Assembly: GCF_016734805.1 (NCBI RefSeq)
Contig: NZ_JAERQG010000003.1
Span: 124,001 to 188,000 of the forward strand
Direction: 5' to 3'
DNA from: Marivirga atlantica
GTDB taxonomy: Bacteria > Bacteroidota > Bacteroidia > Cytophagales > Cyclobacteriaceae
DNA: 64,000 bases
Every line of letters begins with the position of its first letter. Position 1 is the stretch's first letter. The position numbers and the translations under genes were made by a program. This document shows, piece by piece, positions 1 to 8,357 of the stretch. The notes below the pieces were generated by a model that worked only from the letters and a program-made list of their open reading frames with translations, was not told where the DNA came from and searched no databases.

Positions 1-462
1 AATTTTCCCTTCCTCATTGAAGCGGAAGACATTGATGATCGGAATCGTACCAGCACCATACATGATTTTACCAAGTAGGGTTTCAGGTATGTAGGTGGCT
101 TCCCAGCGGGTGGCTACCAAATCGCCTTCTGCTATCTGGTAATTAATTTTAGAATCCCAACTTCCATTTTCCCAGAATCTGTCGGCAGTTAATTTCTGTT
201 CTATAGCAGGCTCTGTTACATTCTTTCTGTCTCCAATATCATGGGCCACATAAGTATCGGCCACATATTGCGTGTATTTTTCAGTATTATTTGTAAACCA
301 GAGATCTTGATAGAAATTATTGGCTATTTGTTTGTTTCGTTGTTCACGAGAAATTTCAGAGCGTGATGAGACTGCTCTCCCGTTGATCTTTAAGCTATCC
401 TTCTGAGCAAAGGAGAAGGAAGTATGCAAACATAAATAAATTATTAAGGCAGGTTTTTTCAT
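1..462 (-). CDS. Exported SnoaL/NTF2-like protein, partial (3' end beyond window)
   Basis: An open frame runs on the minus strand from ATG at 462 to the left edge without a stop, giving 154 residues. Residues 1-19 form a signal peptide ending in FAQ. The rest (NNFYQDLWFTNNTEKYTQYV, then YVAHDIGDR) resembles SnoaL-like/NTF2-fold polyketide-cyclase-like proteins, which have varied small-molecule or unknown roles. The start overlaps the stop of the upstream amidohydrolase gene by 4 bases (ATGA), so the two are probably translationally coupled. The specific function is unknown and the C-terminus is not visible. Confidence 0.7.
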   Translation of the reverse strand, partial: MKKPALIIYLCLHTSFSFAQKDSLKINGRAVSSRSEISREQRNKQIANNFYQDLWFTNNTEKYTQYVADTYVAHDIGDRKNVTEPAIEQKLTADRFWENGSWDSKINYQIAEGDLVATRWEATYIPETLLGKIMYGAGTIPIINVFRFNEEGKI

Positions 463-1376
463 AGTTTTAAAAAGGTTTTAGCATTTAAATAGAATATTTT
501 TTCTTTGTCCTCATATGTGAGGAAGTCATATGAGTTTAATGTATTGATACTTTTTTCAATGGCATGTGGCCATACCATTTGGTCGGAACCATAAAGTACT
601 CTATCAATAAGCTTATATCTTTTAGCTTTTCTTAAGAAAGCTTCTGCATAGTCCATGGGCTGTTCTGCAACCCATAGTATAACTCCAAGATCTACATAAA
701 CTTGACTATACTGGGTCATTAGACGTAATGCATGTTCGTAATAAGCCTCACCAGCATGCATTAGATAAATTTTTAACTTGGGGTATTTGGCCAGAACATC
801 TTCAACAGTATAAGGATCTCCATATTTAAGGCGAAAGTTGGGGCAGCACTGATAAGTAATATCCATTCCACTACCTCCTGTATGAACACCAACAGGTATT
901 TCATAGCGCTCACATATTTTCAAAAAGTGATCAAATGCTGGATCAGAAAGTGTAAACCCTCCATAAACAGCACCAATTTCACCAAATACCTGAATAGCTC
1001 CGGATTCAATTTTCTTCTTGAATTCTATGGTATCAGTAGGTGGTTCACTGGTATAGTAACCAGGTATGATTACATCGTCTGCTTTAAACATACCTTCTCC
1101 ACCAATGGTGCTTACAACAGCTTTCTCAATCTTAAATTTCTTTATTTGCTCTAGTAGGGCCTGGTGGAATACTTGCAAAGATACAGGTGCTTGTGTGCCA
1201 TCTGGAGCTATTCTTGAGCCATAACTATTTTCTGAATAATCATGCATGTGCATATCTATAATTGGACCAGTATAGGCTGCGACTGATTTTTGGGAAGAAT
1301 TAGATATGCCCTGGCCGTAGGCATTGACAAGAAAAGCCCATAATAAGGTAGATGATATTAATTTTTTGCAGTTCAT
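459..1376 (-). CDS. Exported amidohydrolase-family (TIM-barrel) metal-dependent hydrolase
   Basis: 305 residues with a signal peptide ending near AYGQ. The mature protein opens with IIDMHMHDYSE, the HxH metal-binding strand of the amidohydrolase superfamily. Further ligand-like positions are GVHTGG (about residue 165), LMHAGEAYYEHA (about 207) and a late YGSDQMVWP Asp. This order fits Amidohydro_2 proteins related to decarboxylases and lactonases; the substrate cannot be read. It lies 17 bases after the DUF4440-like gene and overlaps the next SnoaL-like gene by 4 bases, suggesting a three-gene exported operon. Confidence 0.8.
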   Translation of the reverse strand: MNCKKLISSTLLWAFLVNAYGQGISNSSQKSVAAYTGPIIDMHMHDYSENSYGSRIAPDGTQAPVSLQVFHQALLEQIKKFKIEKAVVSTIGGEGMFKADDVIIPGYYTSEPPTDTIEFKKKIESGAIQVFGEIGAVYGGFTLSDPAFDHFLKICERYEIPVGVHTGGSGMDITYQCCPNFRLKYGDPYTVEDVLAKYPKLKIYLMHAGEAYYEHALRLMTQYSQVYVDLGVILWVAEQPMDYAEAFLRKAKRYKLIDRVLYGSDQMVWPHAIEKSINTLNSYDFLTYEDKEKIFYLNAKTFLKL

Positions 1377-1393
1377 AGTTCTGAAAATTTGGT

Positions 1394-1834
1394 TTACTTC
1401 ACTTGCCCGGATGCCACCTCTCTATGCAATAGCCAGTTACCTTTGTTGTCTTTTTTCAAAATCACCAGGTAGGAATTGGTAAGCAGTTTTTCTTCACCAG
1501 CCTCATTGGTATAATATACTTTGCTGGTTCCGTAATCGTAGGCTACGGTATCACTGACAACAACAGTCTCTTTAGGAGACATAATAATGCGATCATAAGG
1601 AAAAGCTCCCCTCGCCTGCCCCAGCTTATACATTTCTAAAAAGCCGGTAGAAGCTGGACCTATATTCTCCATATCTGAGGTAGTAAATTGGCTGAGGTCC
1701 TGATAGCGCTTTTCTTTGATAGCCAGCATAAAACCCTCGCGAGTTTCCTCTATTTTAGCTAGCTCTTTTTTAATATCCTGGGCATAGCTTGAAAACCCAA
1801 TAAGCATTAGAAATAGCGTGAATTTTAAGAACAT
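1394..1834 (-). CDS. Exported DUF4440/SnoaL-like protein
   Basis: 146 residues. The first 18 are a hydrophobic signal peptide ending SYAQ. The remainder has the helix-plus-curved-sheet pattern of DUF4440/NTF2-like proteins (TREGFMLAIKEKRYQDLSQF, later VAYDYGTSKVYYTN and NWLLHREVASG). Members are often small-molecule-binding or unknown proteins. It is probably the first gene of a leftward operon with the amidohydrolase and the edge SnoaL-like gene; two NTF2-fold proteins flanking one hydrolase suggests a shared exported pathway. No catalytic residue can be assigned. Confidence 0.7.
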   Translation of the reverse strand: MFLKFTLFLMLIGFSSYAQDIKKELAKIEETREGFMLAIKEKRYQDLSQFTTSDMENIGPASTGFLEMYKLGQARGAFPYDRIIMSPKETVVVSDTVAYDYGTSKVYYTNEAGEEKLLTNSYLVILKKDNKGNWLLHREVASGQVK

Positions 1835-1945
1835 ATTGATAGTGGTTTTTATTGAACATGCTCAAGGTAGCTGATCTCTAAAAATCACATTATCAGATAT
1901 ATCCCAAAAATTATAAGAAATGTAACATCATGGCCCTGGATTGTT

Positions 1946-4894
1946 TTAAGCCTGATTTTTATGGTAATCGGATGGAGCTATTCCATATTTATTTTTAAAG
2001 CATTGGGTAAAATAGCTTAAACTGTTAAAGCCTGATTGGTAAGCGGCTTCGGTCACCTGAATTCCATTAGCTTTCAATAGGTCTGCAGCTCTTTGTAGTC
2101 GGATGTCCCTTATAAATTCACTTGTTGAAAAGCCTGTCAAAGCTTTTAGCTTTCTGTGCAATTGCATTCTACTTACTCCCAGTTCGTTTTGAAGTTTTTC
2201 TACCGTCAGATCAGTATCAGAAATATGCTCTTCCACTATGGAAAGAATTTTTATGAGGAAGCGTTCATCAGGATTGTCAACATCTACCTTTGACGGTGAT
2301 AAAGCAATAGTTTTATTATATTTTAAACGCAATTGCTCTCGCTGATTTATCAGGTTTTGCATCCTAATGAGTAACTCATCCGTATTGAAGGGTTTTGCTA
2401 AATACTCATCGGCTCCAGTTTTCAGTCCATCTAACTTACTTTCTATGTCTACTTTTGCCGTTAACATTACTATGGGAATATGGCTGGTACGCTCATCGTG
2501 CCTTAGCAGCTTGCATAGTTCCAGTCCATCCATTTCAGGCATCATCCAATCTGAAATAATAATATCTGGAATTAGGTCAACGGCCTTAGCCATTCCTTCC
2601 TTACCATTATGTGCCTGAACCACTTTGTATTCGGCTTGCAGAATAGAAGTGATATGATGGATTAAATCTAAATTGTCTTCTACTATCAATGCAATGGCTT
2701 TCTTATTGTTCAGTTCTACCTCCTCTACCGGTTCTGGCATTGTAGTATCATGAAATGTTGTTGGTGTTTCCTGCTCTTGCTCTGCCATTTCAGCCTGATG
2801 GTATGCTCTTGCTGAAATAGGTATTTGTATGTCAAATCTACTTCCCTTCTCTGCCGTACTCTTAGCTGAAATTGTACCATGATGCAAGGAAACCAACTCC
2901 TTAGTTAATGTTAAGCCTATACCTGTTCCTCCGTAGGCCTCACTGCTGTCTACCTGATGAAAACGATCAAAAATATGCGTTAGCTGATCTGAAGGAATTC
3001 CCTTTCCATTATCTTCCACACTCAACACCAGGAATTCATTTTCTTTCAGCGCCTGCACCCTCACCATTCCTCCAGCCGGAGTAAACTTCAGTGCATTGGA
3101 GAGTAGGTTGTTCAATATCTTCTGTACACTATCAGAATCAAAAAAAGCCAAGTTTAGTTGCTCATCAATTTCACAGCTTAAATCAATATTTCTTGAAGCG
3201 GCTAATGACTCAAAGGCAGCTACATTCATCCGAATAAACTTAGCGAGATCATGCTGCTGAACAACTAATTTGAGTTTTCCCGCTTCCAGTTTCGATAGAT
3301 CCAAAATTTGATTGGTAAGCTCCAGTAAACGCTGAGCATTTCTTTGTACCAAATGAAGATCATTTTTGATAGCAGGATCATTCTCAGTTTTTAATATCTT
3401 TTCTACCGGGTTTAAAATGAGTGTAAGGGGTGTGCGAAACTCATGAGAAATATTGGTGAAGAAATTAGTTTTCACCTGATCAAGCTCTCTTAATTTAGTA
3501 TTTGCTCGTACTTTTATTTGATACCTGCTATAACCTACTGCCACCAGAATAATTAAAATTATGGCAATTGTAAGTAAGTAGTTCCTAAGGTTCTGCTGCT
3601 TTTGAAGCTGTAAATTTGCTACCTGATTTTCTGCACTTAACAGCTCTATCTCCTGCTCCTTTTGCGAAACCTCATATTTGGCTTCCATTTCAGCTACTAA
3701 TTTAGATTGCTCAATATTGGTTAAGCTGTCGTACAATACTTTATGAACCTTACTAAAGCTAAGAGCTTTACCTAAATCACCCTTACTTTCATAAAGTTGG
3801 CTCAGTAATTTTGTGATATTGCTTTTTGCTGGCAAGAGCTGTAATGTATCGGCCAACTGATCTGCTAAAAGAAGTGTGTCCTCGGCTGCATTTAACTGTT
3901 TGGTTGCCAATAGTACTTTGCCAATGGCTAAAAGGTTATTACAGATACCTACATCATGTTCAATCGTTTTTTGAATGGCAATACTTTCTCGAAACTCAAT
4001 CAGTGCCTTGCCGTATTTGGCTTGATCATAGTATAAGTTTCCCAAGTTTGTTTTAATATCTGAAACATTGTATCGCTCATTAATAGCATCAAAAATAGCA
4101 GATGCCTTATTGAAATATTCTACTGCCAGCGCATAGCTAGCCGACTGCTGCTCAATGGCTCCAAGATGCTGGTAAACAAAGGCCAGGGCATATTTATTAC
4201 CCGATTTTTCACACAACTCAATGGATTCCTGGAGATAACTTTTAGCTTTTTCAAAATTACCTAGTTGATTATGTACCAGGCCAATGTTAATCTGTGCTGT
4301 TTCCTTTATGGATAAGTTCCCCTTTTCCAGACTTTCCTGATAATGTTCTAAGGCTTTGGTATAAGCACCTTTAGAAAGGTAAATATTACCGATATTGTTA
4401 TTGGCACTAGCCACTAAAACATTATTCCCTGCTTTTCCGGCTCTTTTTATGACTATCTCAAAATGAGGAATGGCCTTCTCCCACTCCCCTAACTGATTAT
4501 AAGTATTCCCTAAACCTGTATGCGCATCTGCCATGCCTCCAAGGAAATCTATTTCTTCAGCCAGTTCCGCTCCTTCCTCAAAATAGTAAAGTGCAGAATC
4601 ATTTTCACTTCTGATGCGGTACATATACCCAAGGGTATTATAGGCATCAACCTCTCCTTTTTTATAAGCTATCTGCTTGCTTAAGCTGGCTGCCTGTTTT
4701 GCAAACTGAATTACTTCTTCAGGATTTGAATAGTATAAATCAGTATAGAAAAAACTTAAGTATAACTTCACTCTATTAGAGTCCACATTCTCCAGCTGAA
4801 GCTGCTTTCTTAGTGAATCAACCTCATCCTGAGCTTGTATTGCATTTATAAAGCTCAGGAAAGTGAAAAATAAAATGAGTCTTTTTAACGACAT
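1946..4894 (-). CDS. TPR hybrid sensor kinase / response regulator / AraC transcription factor
   Basis: One-protein two-component system of the Bacteroidota type. The ATG at 4894 (MSLKRLILFF) is preferred over the upstream GTG at 4912 because it begins a clean signal peptide ending IQAQ. From this start the order is: periplasmic TPR repeats (about 35-395), a coiled segment, one membrane helix (about 445-465), HisKA with phospho-acceptor His at about 484 (NISHEFRTPLT), HATPase (NNLLSNALKF; GGTGIGLTL), a receiver domain with Asp at about 782 (ISDWMMPEMDG) and a C-terminal AraC helix-turn-helix (about 870-980). It senses an unknown signal and should regulate genes directly. No obvious target (SusC/D or polysaccharide locus) adjoins it. 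Confidence 0.93.
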   Translation of the reverse strand: MSLKRLILFFTFLSFINAIQAQDEVDSLRKQLQLENVDSNRVKLYLSFFYTDLYYSNPEEVIQFAKQAASLSKQIAYKKGEVDAYNTLGYMYRIRSENDSALYYFEEGAELAEEIDFLGGMADAHTGLGNTYNQLGEWEKAIPHFEIVIKRAGKAGNNVLVASANNNIGNIYLSKGAYTKALEHYQESLEKGNLSIKETAQINIGLVHNQLGNFEKAKSYLQESIELCEKSGNKYALAFVYQHLGAIEQQSASYALAVEYFNKASAIFDAINERYNVSDIKTNLGNLYYDQAKYGKALIEFRESIAIQKTIEHDVGICNNLLAIGKVLLATKQLNAAEDTLLLADQLADTLQLLPAKSNITKLLSQLYESKGDLGKALSFSKVHKVLYDSLTNIEQSKLVAEMEAKYEVSQKEQEIELLSAENQVANLQLQKQQNLRNYLLTIAIILIILVAVGYSRYQIKVRANTKLRELDQVKTNFFTNISHEFRTPLTLILNPVEKILKTENDPAIKNDLHLVQRNAQRLLELTNQILDLSKLEAGKLKLVVQQHDLAKFIRMNVAAFESLAASRNIDLSCEIDEQLNLAFFDSDSVQKILNNLLSNALKFTPAGGMVRVQALKENEFLVLSVEDNGKGIPSDQLTHIFDRFHQVDSSEAYGGTGIGLTLTKELVSLHHGTISAKSTAEKGSRFDIQIPISARAYHQAEMAEQEQETPTTFHDTTMPEPVEEVELNNKKAIALIVEDNLDLIHHITSILQAEYKVVQAHNGKEGMAKAVDLIPDIIISDWMMPEMDGLELCKLLRHDERTSHIPIVMLTAKVDIESKLDGLKTGADEYLAKPFNTDELLIRMQNLINQREQLRLKYNKTIALSPSKVDVDNPDERFLIKILSIVEEHISDTDLTVEKLQNELGVSRMQLHRKLKALTGFSTSEFIRDIRLQRAADLLKANGIQVTEAAYQSGFNSLSYFTQCFKNKYGIAPSDYHKNQA

Positions 4895-5007
4895 AGTAAT
4901 GCACTTTAGCACTACAAAATATGAAATTATTCAGTTTTCCTCACCCTCAGTTGAAGGATATTATTTGCCAATACTTTTTACAATCTTTTTTATTATTCCT
5001 TGACCGA

Positions 5008-5601
5008 TTAATTATTTAAATCATTTTGCACCGCTGAAAACTCTCGTAAAATAGCCAGCTCTTTTAAAACACCTTTTCTGATCACATAAAAGACCGTAAG
5101 AGCAATGAATACAAAACCAATATCCATGAGCCATATCCATTTCATGTCAAGGTATTTCATAAACTCTGGTGTAAGCATATAAAACCCAATGATATAAAGT
5201 GCTACGATAGTGATTGTGAAAGCGCCATGAATTTTACTTCGGTAGTGATAATATGCCACCATCCTTTTGCTAAGCTCATCTGTTTTAAGGTTAATAGACA
5301 GCTGTGAAGCCTTAACTAGGCTGACTATTTCAATAATGATCCTGATTAGCAATCCTCCACACATTAATAATACTCCTACTCTACTTAATACTTCTTTAAA
5401 TGGTGCAACCTCGGTAAAGAAATATACCAATACCATTAAGGTGATGCTTAATATAGCTATGGTGCTTAGCTGGGCATTTCTGCTTTTATTCTTAGTAGCT
5501 CTGGCTTGAGCTACCAATTTTTCGGAATCAGCTGTTTTTGTTTGTCCCAAATCAGCTTTATCGTTTTTCCATTTATTTTTTAGTTCATCGAAATCATTCA
5601 T
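5008..5601 (-). CDS. Four-helix membrane protein paired with ECF sigma factor
   Basis: 197 residues. A hydrophilic N-terminal 45 residues starts MNDFDELKNKWKND, then about four membrane helices (about 47-68, 75-95, 125-145, 153-172). Its first codons overlap the end of the ECF sigma gene by 8 bases. This placement and topology match the membrane proteins commonly encoded after ECF sigma genes in Bacteroidota, some of which act as anti-sigma factors. No classical zinc anti-sigma motif is visible, so an anti-sigma role is inference from context. Confidence 0.6.
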   Translation of the reverse strand: MNDFDELKNKWKNDKADLGQTKTADSEKLVAQARATKNKSRNAQLSTIAILSITLMVLVYFFTEVAPFKEVLSRVGVLLMCGGLLIRIIIEIVSLVKASQLSINLKTDELSKRMVAYYHYRSKIHGAFTITIVALYIIGFYMLTPEFMKYLDMKWIWLMDIGFVFIALTVFYVIRKGVLKELAILREFSAVQNDLNN

Positions 5602-6076
5602 TGCTCATAATCTTTTTAAGCTTCTCTTTTACTCTGTGTATTTTCACTCTCAGGTTACCGGGGTTAATCCCCATAATATCTGCTATCTCATCATAGGATA
5701 ATTCATCTAACACCAGCATGATTAAAAGTCTATCTACCTCTGCCAACTTTCCTATCGCAGCATATAATTCATTGTAGTTGTGGTCTGCTACGGTGTCTGC
5801 TTCAGGATTGACCTTAACATTCTCTAAACGATCAGTTGGCATCCGTTTCTGCTTCCTAAGTTGCATAAGACAGGTATTCACGGTTATTCGATAAATCCAT
5901 GTTTTATGACTTGATTTTCCTTCAAAAGACGATAATGCATTCCAGGTATTGACAAAGACTTCCTGTGACAGATCCTGAGCGGCAGCACTATCGCCTTTGG
6001 TAAAACCAAGGCATAGTTGAAATACCATGCCTTGAAACTGGCGGTGAACTGATTCAAATTCGTTTTTAAGGCTCAT
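5594..6076 (-). CDS. ECF-type RNA polymerase sigma factor
   Basis: 160 residues, typical ECF length. Region 2 is seen in AQDLSQEVFVNTWNALSSF followed by KTWIYRITVNTCLMQLRKQ (core and -10 binding). Region 4 is LDELSYDEIADIMGINPG with NLRVKIHRVKEKL, the -35-binding helix-turn-helix. The ATG overlaps the TAA of the upstream hydrolase (TAATG), and the gene overlaps the downstream membrane-protein gene by 8 bases, so all three are probably translated from one mRNA. The signal is unknown. Confidence 0.9.
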   Translation of the reverse strand: MSLKNEFESVHRQFQGMVFQLCLGFTKGDSAAAQDLSQEVFVNTWNALSSFEGKSSHKTWIYRITVNTCLMQLRKQKRMPTDRLENVKVNPEADTVADHNYNELYAAIGKLAEVDRLLIMLVLDELSYDEIADIMGINPGNLRVKIHRVKEKLKKIMSNE

Positions 6077-6912
6077 TATTCCACTAAGAATTTATTCATT
6101 TGTGTACTTAGCCATTCAGGCTGATCAAACATGATAAAGTGTTTACTATTTTCGGCTATCAGTATTTCGGCACCTGCTAAGTTGGTAAATTGATCAGTTA
6201 AATTTTTTTCTACAAGGTCCCGATCCGGAAATGATGCCCCAAGCACTAAAGTTTTCGCCTTGATCTGAGCTAAAGTCGGTCTTAAATCTACTTTTAGTAA
6301 ATCAGTATAGCCATAAACATAGGTTTCCAGGTCTGCCTCCATACTCCACTGAACAAGTTCTTCTACTTTCTCATTTTTCATAGTCATATTCATTGACATC
6401 ATTTTAGCCATCGCCAATCTGGCACTATCTGTTTGCTGAAGCATTTGCTGATTATAAGGACTTTCATATTGAATGGCTTCTGCTGGTACACCGGGCATCA
6501 TTAAGGCACGCATACATGGCAAAGCATCCACTATTATCAATTTTGAAACCAGCTCAGGGGCTTCACTTGCAATCTCCATTGCCAGCATGCCACCCATACT
6601 ATGACCAATGATAATGACATCTTTTAGCTTTTCATTTTCAAGATACTCAATCAAATCATTTTTGATAGTGGAGTACCACGGCATTTCAATGGCCGGATGA
6701 CCATTAAACCCTGCATAAGAAATTTGTACAGTCTGATAATCGCCTTCAAGGCTATTAATGGTTTCATCCCAAACGGATCCTGGTGTTGTAAAGCCCGGAA
6801 GCATTAATACTGCTGCTCCCTTTCCTGACTTTACAGGATAAATAGAAGGATTTTGGGCATAAACAGAAACCACTAAAACTACTGCTACAAATAAAGAAAC
6901 TAATTTTTTCAT
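6076..6912 (-). CDS. Exported alpha/beta hydrolase
   Basis: 278 residues with a signal peptide ending VYAQ. It has the alpha/beta-hydrolase core: GKGAAVLMLPGFTTPGSVWD (oxyanion strand), the nucleophile elbow GHSMGG (about residue 104-109, Ser nucleophile), a later Asp in a FPDRD loop and the His in NSKHFIMFD. The substrate is unknown. It is the first gene of the hydrolase-sigma-membrane protein operon, coupled to the sigma gene by a TAATG overlap. The start is fixed by the signal peptide. Confidence 0.85.
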   Translation of the reverse strand: MKKLVSLFVAVVLVVSVYAQNPSIYPVKSGKGAAVLMLPGFTTPGSVWDETINSLEGDYQTVQISYAGFNGHPAIEMPWYSTIKNDLIEYLENEKLKDVIIIGHSMGGMLAMEIASEAPELVSKLIIVDALPCMRALMMPGVPAEAIQYESPYNQQMLQQTDSARLAMAKMMSMNMTMKNEKVEELVQWSMEADLETYVYGYTDLLKVDLRPTLAQIKAKTLVLGASFPDRDLVEKNLTDQFTNLAGAEILIAENSKHFIMFDQPEWLSTQMNKFLVE

Positions 6913-7013
6913 GATTTTTAAATTTAAAGTTTCCTCTTAGTATCAACATTGAGGCAGTTGTTACAACGAACTTCATCTTTTTTAGAAATTTCTTAAAATC
7001 GAGCTAAAACCTA

Positions 7014-7025
7014 TGACTTAAATCA
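7014..7025. promoter_or_regulatory. FNR-like operator (TGACTTAAATCA)
   Basis: TGAC-TTAA-ATCA matches TGAY-N4-ATCA, shared with six other sites in this window. It lies between the divergent hydrolase (start 6912) and the 192-residue paralog (start 7099), centred 79.5 bases before the latter. Flanks are less conserved (no CTG, no ATG) and only a weak promoter box (TGAACTTG, two mismatches, 54 bases from the centre) is seen, so this is the weakest of the seven. Confidence 0.5.
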
Positions 7026-7098
7026 CTTCTAAGGCTGCTATGGATCATAACCCTAATGACTAAACTTCCTGAACTTGTGAATTCAAAAGGAAGAAATT

Positions 7099-7677
7099 AT
7101 GCAGCGGATTGATTATAAATATGGAAAAGGAAGTAAAAAACTGAATAGTGATTCGTTAAAAACAACCAATAAGGCTGCACTAACAAAACTGATCACTCAG
7201 GCTAATATTCCCATCATACCGTTGAAGATTTTTAATGAAAAATTCTCTACTTCTTCACTCAATGAATTACATAAGCTCTTAAAAACCAACCATAAATGTG
7301 TAGTATTTGAGGGCAGTAAAGATAGCAACAAGCATACAGCCATTATTAAATATACAGGAGAAGAAGAGTATTTTGAAACGTTCAATTATTTCAACGCACA
7401 AGGTAAGAAATACGAGCAAGCAATAATTATTTCTCCCAATTCATTAAACAGGTATAAAAGAGAAAGAGAAGCTGATTTTGTCAAAAAGACTTCTCTGTTT
7501 TTTAGCAACACCAGTTTCATAAAATTGCAAATGGAAAGCGTACTGGAATTTTCTAATTTCGCCAGGCACGAATACAAGCCTATTCTTGTTTTGCCATACG
7601 AAGATTTGAAAGCTTATTTACAGCTATTGAATTCACAGCAAAACAGTAAAACAGCTATTGCAGCTTGCTTTGAGTAA
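7099..7677 (+). CDS. Unknown protein, paralog of the 14458-15078 gene
   Basis: 192 residues, soluble, no signal peptide or cysteine cluster, basic N-terminus. Not recognised as a named family. Its C-terminal 85 residues align with the 206-residue protein encoded next to ccoI: both share AIIISP, a KR pair, FIKL, a regular E/V/A pattern and LPYxxLxxYLQL near the end. Both genes follow an FNR-like site centred about 79 bases before the ATG. It therefore probably serves in low-oxygen physiology; the role itself is unknown. The N-terminal halves differ. Confidence 0.75.
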   Translation: MQRIDYKYGKGSKKLNSDSLKTTNKAALTKLITQANIPIIPLKIFNEKFSTSSLNELHKLLKTNHKCVVFEGSKDSNKHTAIIKYTGEEEYFETFNYFNAQGKKYEQAIIISPNSLNRYKREREADFVKKTSLFFSNTSFIKLQMESVLEFSNFARHEYKPILVLPYEDLKAYLQLLNSQQNSKTAIAACFE

Positions 7678-7686
7678 AACTCTGCT

Positions 7687-8283
7687 CTACAAATCGTAAA
7701 CACTAAAGCTTAAGGAAAACGCTACGGTAATATCCTCATTCACTTTTACCATTCCGAAGAACTTCTCGGGAGCTTCAATGCCAAAATCAGTAATGCATAG
7801 CTCAGGATTTCCCTCACATAGATAAGCTTCATCGGTTTTTTCAATATGGGTAGCTATGGTGAAATGCTTTTGAACACCTGCAATGTTAATAGCTATTTCT
7901 GCGTGGTTTTTAAGGCTCTCAATTTTATAAATGCCAATAAGCTTTATGTTAATGTAAGGATGTTCTTCAGCCTTTAGCAGTTTGCGAAAATCGCTTGTCA
8001 TGGGACTATTGTCACATTTAAAACTTTTAATTGGTAGCCGTAATGAAGCTCCTTTGATTTCAAGCATTTTTTCGGCATTCTTTAACGCTATCATTAAAGT
8101 ATCTTTGGGAAGACGTACATTGTAAGCACAACCAAAATCACTCACATTAGTAGTGCCCATTATTTCAATACTGCTTTTAGCATGATCAAAAACTATCATT
8201 TTTTGCTTTTGTGCTATCAAACCATTCTGAAAAGATGGCTGCAGCATGAGGTGAAAAAGAAAAGCAAATTGAAGAAATTTCAT
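7687..8283 (-). CDS. Exported YceI-like protein
   Basis: 198 residues from ATG at 8283 (MKFLQFAFLFHLM). The upstream ATG at 8310 is rejected because it lies in the hairpin that ends the preceding gene and adds a non-signal extension. The mature sequence (GTTNVSDFGCAY, SFKCDNSPMTSDFRKLLKAEEHPYI split over two stretches) resembles the YceI lipocalin-like family, including the 'MxxDxRxxLxxxxxP' pattern and a second strand near NIAGVQKHF. YceI proteins bind isoprenoid-type lipids in a beta-barrel. It is the last gene of the yceI-porin-yceI group. Confidence 0.7.
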   Translation of the reverse strand: MKFLQFAFLFHLMLQPSFQNGLIAQKQKMIVFDHAKSSIEIMGTTNVSDFGCAYNVRLPKDTLMIALKNAEKMLEIKGASLRLPIKSFKCDNSPMTSDFRKLLKAEEHPYINIKLIGIYKIESLKNHAEIAINIAGVQKHFTIATHIEKTDEAYLCEGNPELCITDFGIEAPEKFFGMVKVNEDITVAFSLSFSVYDL

Positions 8284-8299
8284 TGTTTTAAGGTAAATA

Positions 8300-8338
8300 A
8301 AAGCTGCCATAAATTATTGCTAATTAGATGGCAGCTTT
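8300..8338 (-). terminator. Hairpin terminator after the porin gene
   Basis: An 11-bp perfect inverted repeat (AAAGCTGCCAT at 8300-8310 and ATGGCAGCTTT at 8328-8338, loop 17). Read on the minus strand it ends in TTTTATTT. It sits 20 bases after the stop of the porin gene and before the YceI-like start, so it could attenuate the last gene of the operon. Confidence 0.65.
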
Positions 8339-8357
8339 CAATGACTATTGGCTTTGA

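Noticed and set aside
8284-8310. Upstream ATG at 8310 as start of the YceI-like gene
   Set aside because: The codon lies in the terminator hairpin and the extension lacks signal-peptide character; 8283 is better.
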